From an uncultured Ellagibacter sp. (GTDB taxonomy: Bacteria; Actinomycetota; Coriobacteriia; Coriobacteriales; Eggerthellaceae), in the NCBI GenBank assembly GCA_934654815.1, contig CAKUGU010000021.1, positions 1 to 41,288 on the forward strand: a DNA stretch of 41,288 nt, given 5' to 3'. The notes beneath the pieces are model-generated. The model searched no databases, was not told the origin of the DNA, and worked only from the letters and a program-made list of their open reading frames with translations. Both the position numbers and the translations under genes were made by a program. Below are positions 30,488 through 39,644 of the stretch, in pieces (the first letter of the stretch is position 1; each line of letters starts with the position of its first letter).

Positions 30488-33358
30488 ATGGCTGATAAGG
30501 TCAGCATTTACGACGAGAACGGCGAACTCGCCGAAGGCGTCGAGCGCATCAGGACTCAGTGCTATTTCTGCCATGCCAACTGCGGTGTCCTTGCCTACGT
30601 CAAGGACGGCGATGTAATCAAGATCGAAGGCGATCCGGATTACTCCAACCAGGGTGGCCTGTGCTGCCGCGGCACGAGCGCGCTGTTGCACGTCAATCAC
30701 CCCGCCCGCATCAACCACGCGCTCAAGCGCGCCGGCGAGAAGGGCGAGAACAAATGGGAGCAGATCCCGTACGATCAGGCGATCAAGGAAGTCGCTGAGC
30801 GACTCAACCAGATCAAGGCCGAGTCCGGCGCCGAGGCCGTGGCCTCTGCGGGTGGCACCACCCGTACCGACGACTGGGCCCGCCGCCGCTTCCTGAACCA
30901 GTTCGGCACGCCGAACGGTTTCCACAACGCGCTGCTCTGCTGGATCCCGACGTTCATGGCCGAAACGGTCGTTGCCGGCTGGTCCCCGTTCGAGACCGAC
31001 CTCGGCGGCGCGAAGTGCCTCATCCTCTGGGGCATGAACCCGGGCGCGTCCTCGCTGCCCTCCATGCACGGCTACACCGACCTGCAGCTGGCCGGCATGA
31101 AGATCATCTACATCGACCCGCGTTTCTCCGAGACCGCGTGCAAGGCCGACCTGTGGCTGCCGCTGCGCCCCGGTTCGGACACCGCGCTCTCGCTCGCGAT
31201 GCTCAACGTCATCATCAACGAGTTCCTCTACGACTTCGATTTCGTCGACAAGTGGTGCGACGGCTTCGAGGAGCTGCGTGAGCACATGCAGCCCTACACG
31301 CCGGAATGGGCGGCGCCCATCACCTGGCTCGACCCGGAGGACATCCGCAAGGCCGCTCGCATGTACGCGACCACCAAGCCCGGCTGCATCCAGTGGGGCT
31401 GCTCTTGGGACCAGTTCGGACCGGCGTCCGCGACCGGTTCCCAGGCCCGTCAGCTCATGCGCGCCATCACCGGCAACCTCGAGGTTCCCGGCGGCGACGG
31501 CATGCCCGGCCCGGCTCTCAACTTCGTCACCGACGAAGAGCTCGAGCTCAACGAGCTGCTCCCCGAGGAGCAGAAGGCCAAGCAGATCGGCTCTGACAAG
31601 TTCAAGCTGACCTCCTGGCCCGGCTACACCCTCATCTCCAACAACGCCAAGCGCACCTGGGGCAAGACGCTGCCCGCGGAGTGGTTCTGCGAGGCCCACG
31701 GCCCGAGCGTGTTCAAGGCGATCCTCACCGGCGAGCCGTACCAGATCCGTGCGCTCATCTGCAACGCTACCAACCCGGTGAACTCCTACGGCGACTCCAA
31801 GATGACGCTCGCCGCGCTGAAGAAGGTCGAGTTCCTCGTCACCGTCGATTACTGGATGACGCCCGCCGCCCTCTTCTCCGACTACGTGTTCCCGGCCGCC
31901 GGCGCCCTTGAGCGTCCGACCATCATCACCCACTACGGCGCGACCGACTCCGTCATGGGCGGCCGCCGCGCCATCCAGCCGAAGTTCGACCGTCACACCG
32001 ACATGTCCTTCTGGCGCTCGCTCGGCCTGGCATGCGGCCAGGATCCGGCGAACTGGCCGTGGGAGACGGAAGAGGAAGTCTACTGGCACATCATCGAGCC
32101 TTTGGGCCTTCCGTGCACCGACTGGAACGACTTCGTCAACAACATCCGCATGTACTATCCGCCGCTGCACCAGAACAAGTACGTCACGCGCGGCGGCTTC
32201 TGGACGCCGACCGGCAAGATCGAGTGCAACTCCACGATCCTGCGCGAACTCGGCTACCCCGGCATGCCGACCTACCTGCCCTGCGCCGAGAACGAGATCG
32301 ACAATCCCGAGCTCGCCGAAGAGTACCCGATCGTGCTCACCACGGGCGGCGGCTTCATGCCGTACCACCACTCCGAGCACTTCCAGATGCAGGGCATGCG
32401 CTTCCTGTACCCCGACCCGTACTACTCGATCAACCCCGAGCTCGCTGAAAAGCTCGGCATCGAGTACGGCGACTGGTGCTGGATCGAGACCCGCCGCGGC
32501 CGCATCAAGATGCGCGCGAACGTCGAGCCCGAGGTCGATCCTCGCGTCGTGTTCGTGCCGCGCGGCTGGTGGTTCCCCGAGCGCGACACCAACCTCGACC
32601 TCGACAACCCGTTCGGCTGCCTCGAGTCCAACACCAACGTCCTCACCTCGGTCGACGAGTGGGACTGCGACCCGATGGGCGGCTCCTGGGCGAACCGTGG
32701 CCTGCTCTGCAAGGTATACAAGTGCACCGAGGCCGACCACGAGTGGAATGACAAGGACAAGCAGTGGTCCATCCCGGGCTGCTCGAAGACGCCGGGCATC
32801 TCCACCGACCCCGCTGACCTCGCGCATCGCAAGCTTCGCTGGGAGAAGATCCCGTTCGAGAAGCCTGCCTGCACGAAGGAAGTTCCCGAGGGCTACAGCT
32901 GGCAGTGGCAGAACGACTCGCTCTACCAGGATTCCACCCAGTTCCGCCTGGACGATTCCGGTTGGCTGATCGACCCGAAGACCAACGAGTACGTCGACGC
33001 GTACTCCGGTTGGTACTACGACGCTGCGGCCGAGTGCCTGGTCGACAAGGCCACGGGCCAGAAGTACACCATGGATCGCCAGCCCATCGCCGAGCTTGCG
33101 GGCATCCGCCTGTACCCCGGCCAGGCCGCTCCTTACGCGGTCCCCGACCAGCTCACCTGGGACACGGAGAAGGGTTACGCTCGCCTCGGCGACAAGCCCT
33201 ACATCTACAACCCCGAGAGCGGTTGGCTGATCGACCCCGCTACCAACGTCTACCACGACGCATACTACGGCTGGGCGTACGACCCCACCGCGAACTGCCT
33301 CGTCGACGAGGAAACGGGCAAGCGTTACACGATGAGCTACGAAGCCATCGAGGAATAA
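30488..33358 (+). CDS. Molybdopterin (Mo/W) oxidoreductase catalytic subunit with OCRE-like C-terminal repeats
   Basis: A 956-residue protein without a Tat signal, so the enzyme is probably cytoplasmic. Fe-S ligands CYFCHANC and the Cys pair in GGLCCRGTS precede the bis-MGD body (LILWGMNPGASS, IYIDPRFSETACKADLWLP, RALICNATNPVNSYGD, TVDYWMTPAALFSDYVFP, GFWTPTGKIE). After the usual C-terminal cofactor domain, about 110 extra residues contain two aromatic repeats of the form SGWLIDPxTNxYxDAYxGW, xYDxxAxCLVDxxTGxxYTM (about 32947-33075 and 33208-33335). These resemble eukaryotic OCRE octamer repeats. Ferredoxin and NrfD-like genes follow, giving an ABC complex. Substrate unknown. Confidence 0.87.
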   Translation: MADKVSIYDENGELAEGVERIRTQCYFCHANCGVLAYVKDGDVIKIEGDPDYSNQGGLCCRGTSALLHVNHPARINHALKRAGEKGENKWEQIPYDQAIKEVAERLNQIKAESGAEAVASAGGTTRTDDWARRRFLNQFGTPNGFHNALLCWIPTFMAETVVAGWSPFETDLGGAKCLILWGMNPGASSLPSMHGYTDLQLAGMKIIYIDPRFSETACKADLWLPLRPGSDTALSLAMLNVIINEFLYDFDFVDKWCDGFEELREHMQPYTPEWAAPITWLDPEDIRKAARMYATTKPGCIQWGCSWDQFGPASATGSQARQLMRAITGNLEVPGGDGMPGPALNFVTDEELELNELLPEEQKAKQIGSDKFKLTSWPGYTLISNNAKRTWGKTLPAEWFCEAHGPSVFKAILTGEPYQIRALICNATNPVNSYGDSKMTLAALKKVEFLVTVDYWMTPAALFSDYVFPAAGALERPTIITHYGATDSVMGGRRAIQPKFDRHTDMSFWRSLGLACGQDPANWPWETEEEVYWHIIEPLGLPCTDWNDFVNNIRMYYPPLHQNKYVTRGGFWTPTGKIECNSTILRELGYPGMPTYLPCAENEIDNPELAEEYPIVLTTGGGFMPYHHSEHFQMQGMRFLYPDPYYSINPELAEKLGIEYGDWCWIETRRGRIKMRANVEPEVDPRVVFVPRGWWFPERDTNLDLDNPFGCLESNTNVLTSVDEWDCDPMGGSWANRGLLCKVYKCTEADHEWNDKDKQWSIPGCSKTPGISTDPADLAHRKLRWEKIPFEKPACTKEVPEGYSWQWQNDSLYQDSTQFRLDDSGWLIDPKTNEYVDAYSGWYYDAAAECLVDKATGQKYTMDRQPIAELAGIRLYPGQAAPYAVPDQLTWDTEKGYARLGDKPYIYNPESGWLIDPATNVYHDAYYGWAYDPTANCLVDEETGKRYTMSYEAIEE

Positions 33359-33385
33359 AGGCGATCGAGTAGGAAAGGATAGATA

Positions 33386-33964
33386 ATGACTCGTTATGTT
33401 ATGGTCATTGACCAGCGTCGTTGCATCGGCTGTCACTCCTGCACGGTTGCTTGCCGTACGTGGAACGATCTGCCGCTCGACATCATCTACAACCCCGTGC
33501 TGACCGAGGGCGCCCAGGGCAAGTGGCCCCACGTCCATCGCACCTACACCCCGACGCTGTGCATGCACTGCGCCAACCCCGAGTGCGTTCCCTGCTGCCC
33601 GACCGGCGCGTCCCAGCAGGACGACGACGGCGTGGTATGGGTGGACTCCAAGAAGTGCATGGCCTGCAAGGTGTGCGTGAACGCCTGCCCCTACGGCATG
33701 CGCGATACCTCCGTGCTCGGCCCGCGCCTGCATCGCTTCGTGCGCAAGTGCACCTTCTGCAGGGATCGCCGTGCGGAAGAGCCCGGCTCGCAGCCGTACT
33801 GCGTGCAGACGTGCCATCAGAAGGCTCGTATCTTCGGCGACCTGGACGATCCCAACAGCGAAGTGTCCAAGCTCATCAACTCGCTCCACACCGAGCGTCT
33901 GTTCACCGAGCATGGCACGGATCCTCAGGTCTACTACATTCCGGATTTGGGAGGTCAGCGATAA
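33386..33964 (+). CDS. 4Fe-4S ferredoxin subunit of the second Mo complex
   Basis: A 192-residue electron carrier with four Cys groups: RRCIGCHSCTVACR, CMHCANPECVPCCPTGA, KCMACKVCVNACPYG and KCTFCRDRR followed by YCVQTCHQ, then IFGDLDDPNSEVSKLI. This is the DmsB/PsrB/NrfC pattern for four [4Fe-4S] clusters. ATG 33386 follows GGAAAGGA. Its stop TAA overlaps the next ATG by one base (33964), so translation is coupled to the membrane subunit. Confidence 0.9.
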   Translation: MTRYVMVIDQRRCIGCHSCTVACRTWNDLPLDIIYNPVLTEGAQGKWPHVHRTYTPTLCMHCANPECVPCCPTGASQQDDDGVVWVDSKKCMACKVCVNACPYGMRDTSVLGPRLHRFVRKCTFCRDRRAEEPGSQPYCVQTCHQKARIFGDLDDPNSEVSKLINSLHTERLFTEHGTDPQVYYIPDLGGQR

Positions 33965-34950
33965 TGAAGCATCATTATTGGGAAGCGCCGATTGTCATCT
34001 ACTTGTTCTTGGGTGGCCTCGGCGGCGGCATCATGTGCCTCACTGCTATTCTGAGCCTTATCGTCGCTCCCGGCACGGGCTCTCTGTTCTTCGTCCCGAT
34101 GTTCCTCGCGCTCGCAGCGCTCGCCATCGGCTGCTTCTTCCTCGTGTTCGAGTTGGGTCAGCCGCTCGTGTTCTGGCGCGTGTGGACGACGGCGACGGCA
34201 ATCATCAAATGGGGCGCTACGCTCCTTGTGATCGCAATGTTCAGCGACATCTTCTGGCTGCTCGGCTATCTGGACGTGCTGCCGCTTGATTGGGGCTTCC
34301 TCGGCGCCATCGCTTCCGTGTTCGGCGGCGGCACCCCGGTGTTCGCCACGATCGCCGGCATCGCGGGCTTCGGCATCATGGTGTACACGGGCGTCATGCT
34401 CTCCACGCTGAAGGCCCACTCCTTCTGGGCGACCCCGGCCCTGCCGGTGCTGTTCACCATCTCGGCCCTGTCGACCGCCTGCGCCGCCATCGCGCTGTCG
34501 CTCGGCGTGTTCGCTCAGGCCACGATCGTGAACCTGCTCACCATCGAGGTCATCCATGAGCTCATCCACGTGGTCGACATCATCCTGGTGTGCGCGGAGA
34601 TCACCGTCATGCTCATCATGGTGCTGTCCTTCCTGGGCGCCGGCAACGTCACCCAGAAGGCCGTCGCCCGCCGCTGGGTGAAGGGCAAGACCGCCCCGCT
34701 CTTCTGGATCGGCATGATCGGCTGCGGCCTCGTCATCCCGTTCTTCCTGTACGTCTTCGGCGCCGACTCCGCTGCCTCCACCGTCGTGGCTCCGGTGCTC
34801 GTGCTCTGCGGCGGTCTTCTGCTCCGCTACCTCTGCGTGTACTCCGACGAGCGCGCCGAGATCCCGGGCGAGAACCGCTACTACAACCGCGTCGCGGATC
34901 CGCATGCTGAGTTCGTCGAGCATTGGACTTACGGCCAGAACATGTACTAG
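33964..34950 (+). CDS. NrfD/PsrC-type membrane subunit of the second Mo complex
   Basis: A 328-residue polytopic membrane protein starting with IYLFLGGLGGGIM, the same signature as the protein at 10312. Helices continue through FLVFELGQPLVFWRVW and GVMLSTLKAHSFWATPALP. The catalytic partner has no export signal, so the electron-transfer site is expected on the cytoplasmic side, unless that subunit is exported by another route. Likely links the complex to menaquinone. Confidence 0.87.
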   Translation: MKHHYWEAPIVIYLFLGGLGGGIMCLTAILSLIVAPGTGSLFFVPMFLALAALAIGCFFLVFELGQPLVFWRVWTTATAIIKWGATLLVIAMFSDIFWLLGYLDVLPLDWGFLGAIASVFGGGTPVFATIAGIAGFGIMVYTGVMLSTLKAHSFWATPALPVLFTISALSTACAAIALSLGVFAQATIVNLLTIEVIHELIHVVDIILVCAEITVMLIMVLSFLGAGNVTQKAVARRWVKGKTAPLFWIGMIGCGLVIPFFLYVFGADSAASTVVAPVLVLCGGLLLRYLCVYSDERAEIPGENRYYNRVADPHAEFVEHWTYGQNMY

Positions 34951-34998
34951 GTTCTGCGCGGTATGATGGCTGCGCGTGCGCAAGCCGAATGATTTGAC

Positions 34999-35034
34999 GG
35001 CGAACCCGACCCGTACGGTCGGGTTCGCCTTCTG
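34999..35034 (+). terminator. Terminator after the second Mo ABC operon
   Basis: GGCGAACCCGAC (34999-35010) pairs perfectly with GTCGGGTTCGCC (35018-35029) around a seven-base loop, followed by TTCTG. The remaining bases to 35128 hold no gene. CTACA...TTGTAG around 35051-35076 is a weak dyad. Confidence 0.7.
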
Positions 35035-35128
35035 TCATCTGCTCGTTTTTCTACACGAGGGCGAAGGGTGTTGTAGGGGGCGCCGCTTCGCATTCATGTA
35101 GGGAAAAGAGAAGACGGAGGGGGATGCG

Positions 35129-36133
35129 ATGAATCCCTATGTATTCGAAGACGCACTCACGTCGAGTGAGGTGTCATGCGATTATCCCGGTCTTCAGGCG
35201 CTCATGGTGGAACATGCCGCGACGCCTGAGGCCTGCCCGACGTTGTTCTTCCCGGGTTGTTCGCTCATCAACTATGCGCTGCCGCTTGTGAAGTCGGTTT
35301 ACGATCTGCTGCGCGAGGCGGGGTGGGCCGACGGTATCTCGCTTCTGTGCTGCGGGAAGATCCTAAGCTACGAGCCCGATGGAAAGACATTGCGGAAAAC
35401 CTTCGAGGGCGAGCTTCGCGAGCACTTGGCCGCAGCCAAGGTGGAGCGCATCGTCGCCGCGTGCCCGAACTGCGTGCTCGCGCTGCGTCAGGCGCTCGCG
35501 CGCGACGAGCGCACTTCCGGCATCGAGGTCATAGCGCTTCCGAAGCTGCTTTCCGACTTGGGTTACCGCGTCGATGCGGGCGTGGCGAACGACATGCTTG
35601 CGCGCGAGCTTCGGTACCGCCATCCCGACTGGTACGACGAGGCGGGCAACCCGACCGCGGCATGCAAGGCGCCCGAGAAGCTGCTCTTCATGCCGAAGGA
35701 CTCGTGTCCCGACAAGAAGACGGGCGAATTCGCGGACGGTCTGCGCGCCATCATGCCCGAAGGGCTTCTTGTCGAGGGCGAGCATGTGCGCAAGGGCTCG
35801 ATTTGCTGCGGGTCGCTTGCGCGCGCTGCGGGAAAGTTCGACCTTGCGGACAAGCAGGCCCAGGGACACGGCACGGAGGCCGCATCCGTCGGCGCGTCCG
35901 CCATCGTCACCGCCTGCATGAGCTGCTCGTTCCAGCTCACCATGGCTCAGCACGAGGTGCCGGTGTTCCATTATCTGGAACTGCTCTACAACTGGCGGAT
36001 CGATTGGATGCACGTCGATTCGTATATGAAGCTCCGCTTTCTGTTCGACGATTCGCTCGGTGTGACGAAGAAGTCGTCGGGAAGGCGATCGTTTGTGGGC
36101 CTTGGGGGCGACTCCGAGACGAAGGGGGAATAG
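35129..36133 (+). CDS. HdrB-like protein with two CCG cysteine-rich domains
   Basis: A 334-residue soluble protein with two CCG-type domains: FFPGCSLINYA, LLCCGKILS and ACPNC in the first; PKDSCPDK, SICCGSLARAAG and TACMSC in the second. CCG domains of HdrB, GlpC and succinate:quinone reductase E subunits bind unusual 4Fe-4S clusters and handle disulfide or quinone chemistry. GGAGGGGG precedes ATG 35129. The stop is one base before the next start (36135), a tight pair with a molybdoenzyme. So it may replace the usual ferredoxin subunit as electron partner. Confidence 0.8.
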   Translation: MNPYVFEDALTSSEVSCDYPGLQALMVEHAATPEACPTLFFPGCSLINYALPLVKSVYDLLREAGWADGISLLCCGKILSYEPDGKTLRKTFEGELREHLAAAKVERIVAACPNCVLALRQALARDERTSGIEVIALPKLLSDLGYRVDAGVANDMLARELRYRHPDWYDEAGNPTAACKAPEKLLFMPKDSCPDKKTGEFADGLRAIMPEGLLVEGEHVRKGSICCGSLARAAGKFDLADKQAQGHGTEAASVGASAIVTACMSCSFQLTMAQHEVPVFHYLELLYNWRIDWMHVDSYMKLRFLFDDSLGVTKKSSGRRSFVGLGGDSETKGE

Positions 36134-36134
36134 C

Positions 36135-38399
36135 ATGCGCGAAGTGCGCAAGACGAACTGCCATTTCTGCGGGTACCTCTGCGCGTTCTTCGCGACGGTC
36201 GAAGACGGGCGCGTGGTCGACCTTGAGCCCGACCCGTCGCGCTACCCGTACGACCCGAAGATCCTCGCCGGGTGCCGCCGCTGGAAGATGAACCTCGACG
36301 TGCTCGACGGCGCCGACCGCGTGAACTACCCGATTCGCCGCGTGGGCGAGCGCGGCGCGAACGAGTGGGAGCGCGTGAGCTGGGACGAGGCGCTCGATGA
36401 CATCGCGGCGCGCCTGCGCGCGCTTGCCGACGAGTACGGGCCCGAGACGCTCGCGTCGATGATCGGCGGCCCGCATGCGTCGTTCTGGCCGCTTCACCGC
36501 TTCATGAACCAGTTCGGCTCGCCGAACAACATGGGCATCGGGCAGATCTGCTGGAACCCGCGCATCTGGATGGACGCGATCACGTTCGGTTGGACCATCG
36601 AGGCCGACATCAACGAGGAAACGGAATGCGTGTTCATCTGGGGCACGAACCCGGCTGAATCCGACAATTCCTCCTGGTGGCAGGCCGTGCGCAACATCGG
36701 GAAGAGCGCAACGCCGCTCGTCGTGATCGACCCGCGCTATACCCGCACGGCAAGCTGCGCCGATTTATGGATTGCGCCGAAAACGGGCACCGACTGCGCG
36801 CTCGCGCTCGGATTCTTGAACGTCATCATCGAAGAGGGGCTCTACGACCGCGACTTCGTCGACGAGTGGTGCCACGGTTTCGACGAGCTTGCCGAGCACG
36901 TGAAGAAGTACACGCCCGACTACGTCGCCGACTTCTGCGGCGTTCCCGCCGATGATGTGCGGCGCGCGGCGCGCCTGTTCGGGCAAGCGCGCGCGGCGGC
37001 GCTCGTGTCGGGCCGCGGTATCGACCAGTCGGGTTCGAACGTGGCACCGACGCACCGCGCCATCTGCTGCTTGCGCGCTATCACCGGCAACATCGACAAG
37101 CCGGGCGCCTGCATCATGACCGAGATGAGCGATTTCACGACCGAAATCGAGCTCGAGATGGCCGGCACGCTCGCGCCCGAGCATGAGGCGCGCTGCCTGA
37201 ACACGCCGTACACGCCGCTGCAGTGCTACGACGGCTACAAGAAAGTGCGCGCGATCACCGAGCGCCTCGACTGCGCGCTCCCGATGCGTTACATGACCTC
37301 GGCGCACCCCGACCTCGTGCTCCGCGCGATGGAGACAGGCGAACCCTACCCGGTGCGCGCGCTCATCGTGAACGCCACGAATCCGCTGCTCACCTATGCC
37401 GACACGCACCGCGTGTTCCGCGCGCTCATGGGGCTCGACCTCATCGTGGTCATCGACTACTACCTGACGCCGACGGCTCAGATCGCCGACTACGTCCTGC
37501 CGTGCGCCGGCGCCATCGAGCGCCCGCTGTTCCAACAACACGGCGGCGTCGCGAACATCGTGTACGGCGGACCAGCCGCGGTCGAGCCCTACTACGAACG
37601 TCGCAGCGACTACGATATCTTCCGCGAGCTGGGTCTTCGTCTGGGGCAGAAAGACGCCTGGCCGCATAAGACCTTCAAGGACGCTTGCGAGGCGGCGCTC
37701 GCGCAGGCGGGCATGACCTGGGAAGAGTACTGCGAGAAGGGGCTTTACTTCCGACCGCCCGTGCCGTTCAAGTACCTCTATCCCGACGAGACGGGCGCCC
37801 CGCGCGGGTTCGCGACGACGACGGGCAAGATCGAGCTCGCGAGCGAGATCCTGCCGGAGGTGGGAGGCGCGCGTCTGCCCGAACCGACCGACACGCTGCA
37901 TCTATGTTCCGACGAGCTCATCGCGAGCGCCGAGGCGCGCGGCGGCGGGCATATCGCCATGGTGACGGGTGCGCGCAAACAGCCCTACAACGCGTCGATG
38001 TACTTCAACAACCCGAAGTTCCGCAAGAGCTCGCCGTACCCCGCGGTGGAGCTGTCCGCTGCGACCGCGAGCCGCTTCGGGCTTTCCGCGGGAGATGTGG
38101 CGGAGCTTTCGACCGACAAGGGAAGCGCGCGATTCGTCGTCGAGGTGCGCACGATGCGCGACGACCTGGCAAGCGTGGACTACGGCTGGTGGCACCCCGA
38201 ATGGGCGCCCGGCGCGCCCGACTTCGGCGGCATGTGGGAATCGAACGTGAACTGCCTGACCACCTGCGCGGTCGAAACCGGCGAGCCGATGATCGGCACC
38301 TGGTGGTACAACGCGATGGACTGTACCATCGTGAAGGTCGACGAGCCGCTGTCCTGGCAGGCTGAAGCCTTTGGCGAAGATGGTGAAGCGACGAGGTAG
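36135..38399 (+). CDS. Molybdopterin oxidoreductase catalytic subunit paired with the HdrB-like protein
   Basis: A 754-residue cytoplasmic-type protein (no Tat signal). NCHFCGYLCAFF and a later Cys in GCRRWK suggest one 4Fe-4S cluster. The body has VFIWGTNPAESDNSS, VVIDPRYTRTASCADLWIAP, RGIDQSGSNVAPTHRAICCLRAITGN, RALIVNATNPLLTYAD, VIDYYLTPTAQIADYVLP and the C-terminal GARKQPYNASMYF cofactor domain. It is related to the protein at 30488 but lacks its C-terminal repeats and has no B/C subunits. ATG 36135 follows GAAGGGGG. Substrate unknown; acetylene-hydratase-like or aromatic hydroxyl reductases are among possible relatives. Confidence 0.86.
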   Translation: MREVRKTNCHFCGYLCAFFATVEDGRVVDLEPDPSRYPYDPKILAGCRRWKMNLDVLDGADRVNYPIRRVGERGANEWERVSWDEALDDIAARLRALADEYGPETLASMIGGPHASFWPLHRFMNQFGSPNNMGIGQICWNPRIWMDAITFGWTIEADINEETECVFIWGTNPAESDNSSWWQAVRNIGKSATPLVVIDPRYTRTASCADLWIAPKTGTDCALALGFLNVIIEEGLYDRDFVDEWCHGFDELAEHVKKYTPDYVADFCGVPADDVRRAARLFGQARAAALVSGRGIDQSGSNVAPTHRAICCLRAITGNIDKPGACIMTEMSDFTTEIELEMAGTLAPEHEARCLNTPYTPLQCYDGYKKVRAITERLDCALPMRYMTSAHPDLVLRAMETGEPYPVRALIVNATNPLLTYADTHRVFRALMGLDLIVVIDYYLTPTAQIADYVLPCAGAIERPLFQQHGGVANIVYGGPAAVEPYYERRSDYDIFRELGLRLGQKDAWPHKTFKDACEAALAQAGMTWEEYCEKGLYFRPPVPFKYLYPDETGAPRGFATTTGKIELASEILPEVGGARLPEPTDTLHLCSDELIASAEARGGGHIAMVTGARKQPYNASMYFNNPKFRKSSPYPAVELSAATASRFGLSAGDVAELSTDKGSARFVVEVRTMRDDLASVDYGWWHPEWAPGAPDFGGMWESNVNCLTTCAVETGEPMIGTWWYNAMDCTIVKVDEPLSWQAEAFGEDGEATR

Positions 38400-38430
38400 G
38401 TTGCTTGTCGGGGCCGACCCGTCGCGATGC

Positions 38431-38443
38431 GCCTATAATAGGC
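38431..38443 (+). promoter_or_regulatory. -10 element inside a short palindrome, upstream of the transferase gene
   Basis: GCCTATAATAGGC is a perfect 13-bp palindrome with TATAAT (38434-38439) in it. No good -35 is visible. It probably promotes the gene at 38504. Confidence 0.4.
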
Positions 38444-38503
38444 ATGATGGACTAGCAAATGCGCTTGGGGGATCCAAGCGTGAATGATACGAAGGAGATT
38501 ACC

Positions 38504-39370
38504 GTGGCAGAGAAGAAACAAGCGCTCCTGCTGTTCTGCAAGCCCCCGATTCCCGGTCTGGTGAAGACGCGCCTGACCATCGAGCGCGGCGGCTTCCTGA
38601 CCCCCGAGCAGGCGGCCGAGTTGTTCCGCCGTTGCCTGTACGACGTGAGCGAGATGTGCATGCAGGCGCTTTTGTCCATGCAAGCCGATAACGACGCGCT
38701 CGTCGCCGAGGACCCGAACGTCGACAAGATCACCTACGACTTCTTCGTGTCCACCACGCCGGCCGAAAACGTCGAGATCATGAAGAAGACCTACGACGAG
38801 ATCGGTCCGTGGCCGATGGAGATCCACTACCTCACCGACAAGGGCGCGACCTTCGACGACCACTTCGACGACGCGTTCAAGCAGATCTTCGACATGGGAT
38901 ATGAGCACATCGTGTCCGTGGGCGGCGACGTCCCGACCATGCCGATCACCCACATCTCCCAGGCGTTCCAGTGGCTCGACTACTTCCAGGACATGGGCAC
39001 GCCGGGCTTCGTGCAGGCGCCCTGCCAGGAGTGCGGCACGTCGCTCGTCGGCTTCAGCTACAACACCCCGATCAACCACCAGGGCGTGTACTACAACATG
39101 ACCGGCAAACCCGCGCTCGACGCCTACGTGGAGAAGCTGCAGGAAAAGGACATCCCGTCGGCCTACTTCACGCCCGTTGCCGACATCGACGAGAAGACCG
39201 ACCTCGCGCATGCCGTGTCGTGCATCCGCGCGATCAAGGAAGCCGCTCAGCATCAGTCCGAGATCTACGTGCCGCAGCGCGTCCTCGATTGGTGCGACTT
39301 CATGAACATCCGCGTCTCCACGCCGCCGAACGACAACCACGACCCGCGTCAGTACATCGACGAGGAGTAG
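38504..39370 (+). CDS. DUF2064 / TIGR04282-like transferase (rSAM/selenodomain-associated transferase 1)
   Basis: A 288-residue protein. The N-terminal LLLFCKPPIPGLVKTRLT is the hallmark of the DUF2064 nucleotide-sugar-transferase-like family, and SVGGDVPTMPITHISQAF corresponds to its usual GxDxP site. TIGR04282 names this group for its genomic association with radical SAM and selenodomain proteins, and a radical SAM gene does follow here. The exact reaction is unknown. I chose GTG 38504, seven bases after GAAGGAG; starts at 38459 or 38480 have no such site. The C-terminal roughly 50 residues (acidic, Asn/Asp-rich) are not family-typical. Confidence 0.7.
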   Translation: MAEKKQALLLFCKPPIPGLVKTRLTIERGGFLTPEQAAELFRRCLYDVSEMCMQALLSMQADNDALVAEDPNVDKITYDFFVSTTPAENVEIMKKTYDEIGPWPMEIHYLTDKGATFDDHFDDAFKQIFDMGYEHIVSVGGDVPTMPITHISQAFQWLDYFQDMGTPGFVQAPCQECGTSLVGFSYNTPINHQGVYYNMTGKPALDAYVEKLQEKDIPSAYFTPVADIDEKTDLAHAVSCIRAIKEAAQHQSEIYVPQRVLDWCDFMNIRVSTPPNDNHDPRQYIDEE

Positions 39371-39399
39371 GTTCCGTGGGCCTTTACGGCCCACGGAAC
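39371..39399 (+). terminator. Perfect 12-bp hairpin after the transferase gene
   Basis: GTTCCGTGGGCC (39371-39382) pairs with GGCCCACGGAAC (39388-39399) around TTTAC, one base after the stop codon. No T tract follows, so termination would be atypical. Confidence 0.45.
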
Positions 39400-39412
39400 G
39401 GGCCGACGCTGC

Positions 39413-39511
39413 GCGGGGCTCTGACGGCACAGCTGGCGCTCCAAAGATTTCTCGCGTACCGAAGTACGCGTCGAAATCTTTTCACGCCATCTGCACTCGT
39501 CAGAACCCCGC
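39413..39511. repeat. 99-base near-continuous long hairpin
   Basis: Paired blocks run GGGG-TCTGACG / CGTCAGA-CCCC, CAGCTGGCG / CGCCATCTG, AAAGATTTC / GAAATCTTT and CGCGTAC / GTACGCG, closing on CGAA. Only small internal loops interrupt them. A second GC hairpin (GGCCCGCGCAACGGGCC, about 39599-39615, then GTTGTTT) follows before the radical SAM gene. This could be a miniature element or a structured RNA; there is no coding content between 39371 and 39644. Confidence 0.6.
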
Positions 39512-39644
39512 TCGCTGACCTTGGTGGACCAGGGAATCTGCGTCTGCCTCGGCCAACCTCGCTGGCTTTTCGGCGATTTGGGGGTCTTCATCCCTTGCGG
39601 CCCGCGCAACGGGCCGTTGTTTCAGACCAGATAGGACGATACTT

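Noticed and set aside
30368..33913. 1181-codon minus-strand open frame opposite the Mo operon
   Set aside because: It mirrors the codon bias of the molybdoenzyme genes, with no recognisable domain or start context.
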